From the NCBI RefSeq assembly GCF_024970185.1, contig NZ_CP103965.1:3034001-3098000 (forward strand): 64,000 bases of DNA. The letters run 5' to 3'. The translations under genes were made by a program, and so were the position numbers. Within the stretch, counting starts at the first letter, position 1; every line of letters begins with the position of its first letter. The notes beneath the pieces are model-generated. The model saw nothing but the letters and a program-made list of their open reading frames with translations. It was not told where the DNA came from and made no database searches. Shown in pieces: positions 61,816 through 64,000 of the stretch. Origin of the DNA: Pseudomonas sp. N3-W. Lineage in GTDB: Bacteria > Pseudomonadota > Gammaproteobacteria > Pseudomonadales > Pseudomonadaceae.

Positions 61816-62076
61816 ATGGCCAAGATCGTCGACACGCTTGTCACCGACGAACAGGTGTCTGCATCACCGATGCGGGAACCGCTACTGCTAACGACACCGG
61901 CAGCACCGGAAATCTTGAAGTTTCGCGACAAGGTCTTTACGTCGCGGCAGCTGATCGTCCCCGGCACTGATCGCACCCTGCCGGTGAGCAAGGCGGTTGT
62001 AGAGGTTCCGGTGTCTGACACCGACGCCGTCAAGTTCCTGAAAGCCAACGAAGAATTCGAGCTGCTGAAGGAGTGA
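61816..62076 (+). CDS. Small tail-module protein, unknown
   Basis: 86 residues from the ATG at 61816 (CTGGAGAAA upstream). MAKIVDTLVTDEQVSASPMR, mixed beta, with an acidic end (EEFELLKE). It lies between gpV and gp25, a slot which in related phages holds small proteins of unknown role. Family not recognised. Confidence 0.7.
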   Translation: MAKIVDTLVTDEQVSASPMREPLLLTTPAAPEILKFRDKVFTSRQLIVPGTDRTLPVSKAVVEVPVSDTDAVKFLKANEEFELLKE

Positions 62077-62081
62077 TCTAG

Positions 62082-62408
62082 ATGATCGGAATGGACCGCC
62101 ACACCGGCCAACCCATTTCCGGCATCGCGCACTTGCGCCAGTCCGTTCCAGACATCTTGGGCACACCGTTGGGCAGTCGCCGGCACCGGATGGATTACGG
62201 CAGCAAGCTGCGACGGTTTGTTGACTTGCCCATTAACGAGGGTTGGAAAAGCGCCGTACAGGCTGAAGTCGCCCGCGCCCTGGGGCGCTGGGAGCCACGT
62301 TTGAAACTGGATCAGGTGCGTGTCATTTCCGTTATCGGCGGGCAAATCAACCTGAAGATCGTCGGGCAGTACCTGGGCGACGGCGTCACGCTGGAGGTGG
62401 CTGTATGA
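62082..62408 (+). CDS. Baseplate wedge protein gp25/gpW(P2)-like
   Basis: 108 residues. The lysozyme-like gp25 motif is 'HLRQSVPDILGTPLGSRRHR', then M-D-Y-G-S-K-L, typical of this family. It is a baseplate wedge component of contractile tails. It overlaps gpJ by 4 bases. Confidence 0.92.
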   Translation: MIGMDRHTGQPISGIAHLRQSVPDILGTPLGSRRHRMDYGSKLRRFVDLPINEGWKSAVQAEVARALGRWEPRLKLDQVRVISVIGGQINLKIVGQYLGDGVTLEVAV

Positions 62409-63286
62409 GTATCGTGGATCTGTCGTCGTTGCCGGCGCCGACCGTGTTGGAACCTCTGGACTTCGAGGAGGTTTATCAGGAAAAGCTGGGCATCTTTCGC
62501 GGGTACATGGGCGGCAACTGGACCGCCGCCCTTGAAAGCGATCCGGTGGTTAAGGTGCTGGAGGTTGCCGCTTACATCAAGGTCGGCAACCGTGCCCGGG
62601 TCAATGACGCCGGCAAGGCGGTGTTACTGGCGCACGCCATCGGCGGCGACCTCGATCACTTGGGGGCCAACGTCAATCTGAAGCGCCTGGTCATTCAGGC
62701 TGAGGATTTATCGGTTGTGCCACCGGTGCCGGAGATCAAAGAAGATCACGACCCGTTTCGTGAGCGTATCCAGTTGGCGTACGAGGGACTGACCACGGCC
62801 GGCCCGCGTAACAGCTACATCCTGCACGCGCGTAGCGCCTCGGGGCTAGTCGCTGATGCTACGGCCGAAAGCCCGGCGCCGTGTTACGTGACGGTCACGG
62901 TGCTGGGTTTGGATGGGGAGGGTGAGGCGTCACCGGAGTTGCTGGCGACGGTGGCCACCGCGCTGAATGACGACGACGTGCGGCCGGTGTGTGATCGGGT
63001 GACGGTGCAGAGCGCCCAAGTGATCCGCTACCAAATCAACGCGATTCTGCACATGGCCAGCGCCGGCCCCGAAGCGGACGCCAGTTTGGCCGAGGCGAAA
63101 AGCCGATTGGCGGCGTGGATCAATCCGCGCAAACGGCTGGGCGTTGAGGTCGCGCGATCTGGCGTCGACGCTCAGTTGCACGTTGCTGGCGTCTCCCGGG
63201 TTGAGCTGGTCGGATGGCAGGACCTGGCCCCGACCAAGGCACAGGCGGCGTTTTGTACGGACTACACCGTGACGCTGGCGGGCTGA
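62405..63286 (+). CDS. Baseplate assembly protein gpJ
   Basis: 293 residues of the P2 gpJ family: 'LSSLPAPTVLEPLDFEEVYQ', 'AYIKVGNRARVNDAGKAVLL', 'GGDLDHLGANVNLKRLVIQA' and 'YEGLTTAGPRNSYILHARSA'. It forms the baseplate wedge together with gp25 and gpI. It ends one base before gpI. Confidence 0.94.
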   Translation: MSIVDLSSLPAPTVLEPLDFEEVYQEKLGIFRGYMGGNWTAALESDPVVKVLEVAAYIKVGNRARVNDAGKAVLLAHAIGGDLDHLGANVNLKRLVIQAEDLSVVPPVPEIKEDHDPFRERIQLAYEGLTTAGPRNSYILHARSASGLVADATAESPAPCYVTVTVLGLDGEGEASPELLATVATALNDDDVRPVCDRVTVQSAQVIRYQINAILHMASAGPEADASLAEAKSRLAAWINPRKRLGVEVARSGVDAQLHVAGVSRVELVGWQDLAPTKAQAAFCTDYTVTLAG

Positions 63287-63287
63287 T

Positions 63288-63896
63288 ATGAAAAGCCTAC
63301 TGCCGATCAACAGCACGCAACTGGAACGGGCCATGGAGGCCGCGTTTTTCGAGAAAACGATTGTCCCGCTGCGCGACCTCTACAACGCCGATACCTGTCC
63401 GGTGCATTTGCTGCCGCATCTGGCGTGGGCATGGTCGGTGGATCGCTGGGACTACCGATGGACCGAGGCGACCAAGCGCGCCGCCATCAAGGCGTCTTAC
63501 TACATCCATGCCCACAAGGGGACCATCGGCGCGCTGCGCCGAGTGGTCGAGCCCCTGGGCTACCTGATCGAGATTATCGAGTGGTTCAAGACGGTGCCGG
63601 AAGGCATCCCGGGCACATTCGCGCTGAAGGTCGGCGTTCTCGACACCGGCATCACAGAAGAGATGTATCAGGAGCTGGAGCGTCTGATCGACGACGCCAA
63701 GCCCGTGACCCGGCACCTGACCGGGCTGGCGATCAGCCTCGAAACCCAAGGCAATTTGAACATTGCGGTTTCCCTCTATGAGGGCGACGTAATCGACGTT
63801 TACCCGCCGGTAATGCGTGACATCGAAGTCACGGGTCACTTTGGCATGGTGGGGCGCGAACACACCATAGACACCCTGGACGTTTACTATGATTGA
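63288..63896 (+). CDS. Tail protein gpI
   Basis: 202 residues of the P2 gpI family: 'LERAMEAAFFEKTIVPLRDL', 'PVHLLPHLAWAWSVDRWDYR', then 'AAIKASYYIHAHKGTIGALR'. It is a baseplate wedge/tail-fibre connector. It overlaps the fibre gene by 8 bases. Confidence 0.92.
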   Translation: MKSLLPINSTQLERAMEAAFFEKTIVPLRDLYNADTCPVHLLPHLAWAWSVDRWDYRWTEATKRAAIKASYYIHAHKGTIGALRRVVEPLGYLIEIIEWFKTVPEGIPGTFALKVGVLDTGITEEMYQELERLIDDAKPVTRHLTGLAISLETQGNLNIAVSLYEGDVIDVYPPVMRDIEVTGHFGMVGREHTIDTLDVYYD

Positions 63897-64000
63897 TGCG
63901 AATTCCCAGTTTTTCGCGATCCTCACGAACGTGGGGATGGCCAAACAGGCGAACGCCGACGCCCTCGGCATCCCCTGGAAAATCACTGAAATGGGCGTGG
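63889..64000 (+). CDS. Tail fibre protein, N-terminus only
   Basis: The frame from the ATG at 63889 runs off the window end. The visible part, MIDANSQFFAILTNVGMAKQ, then A-N-A-D-A-L-G-I-P-W-K-I-T-E-M-G, matches the conserved N-terminal domain of gpH-like tail fibres (DUF3751), which attaches to the baseplate. The receptor-binding part lies outside. Confidence 0.85.
   Translation, partial: MIDANSQFFAILTNVGMAKQANADALGIPWKITEMGV

Larger units (their letters stand above)
39313..64000. mobile_element. Prophage inserted at tRNA-Cys (right end beyond window)
   Basis: It runs from the tRNA to the end of the window. Order: integrase, early minus-strand block, immunity region with retron-like insert, replication genes, lysis gene, lambda-type head module, P2-type contractile tail and baseplate. 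The attR site and fibre/lysis remainder are outside. It combines lambda-like packaging and capsid with a myovirus tail, as known for SfV-like phages. Confidence 0.92.

Overview
The window looks like a chromosome segment of a Pseudomonas of the fluorescens complex. It has GC-rich protein-coding DNA, REPIN-type repeats with the GTGGGAGC...GCTCCCAC head, an orphan hcp-vgrG-rhs island, TonB receptors, sulfur-scavenging transporters and a PrtN/PrtR-style prophage. Nothing in the window names a species, and functions are read from motifs and gene order only.

Region 1 (1-9.75 kb, minus strand) is an orphan type VI secretion island: hcp, vgrG, a DUF4123 adaptor, a 1627-residue Rhs protein with an LHH-type nuclease tip, its SUKH-like immunity gene, a decayed SUKH gene and a further immunity paralogue cut by the window edge. 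Upstream of hcp there is a -24/-12 sigma-54 promoter and three copies of an 18-bp dyad that look like enhancer sites.

Region 2 (9.75-39.2 kb) is core or accessory metabolism with a strong sulfur flavour. It contains an SDR with a divergent HxlR regulator; a sugar-type (CUT2) ABC transporter followed by a threefold 195-bp duplication and a TonB receptor; a DUF3574 lipoprotein; a remarkable 169-residue protein that is 43% methionine; XRE-cupin, LysR and AraC regulators; a five-gene operon (AhpD-like, acyl-CoA-dehydrogenase-like, ABC ATPase, Tat-exported binding protein, permease); a ZnuD-like TonB receptor behind a clear Zur box; an SsuF-like Mop protein; and a LysR-linked operon for uptake and breakdown of a sulfur amino acid. 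That operon ends in a four-rhodanese/C-S-lyase fusion and carries two deletion remnants, one of a binding protein and one of a GST.

Region 3 (39.3 kb to the end) is a prophage inserted next to tRNA-Cys. Its integrase and early left-arm genes run on the minus strand. The immunity region has a LexA-like repressor, a Cro-like gene and two clusters of a TTAACC-N5-GGTTAA operator. A retron-like module (21-bp repeats, structured RNA candidate, 86-residue protein, reverse transcriptase) sits between the two operator clusters. To the right come CP76/CII, a DksA-like zinc finger, a primase-helicase, a possible antiterminator and holin, then a lambda-type head module (gpNu1, gpA, gpW, gpB, protease, gpD, gpE) joined to a P2-type contractile tail and baseplate module (gpV, gp25, gpJ, gpI, start of the fibre gene). 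The head protease has a one-base frameshift beside its active site, so this prophage may not make virions unless that is a sequencing error.
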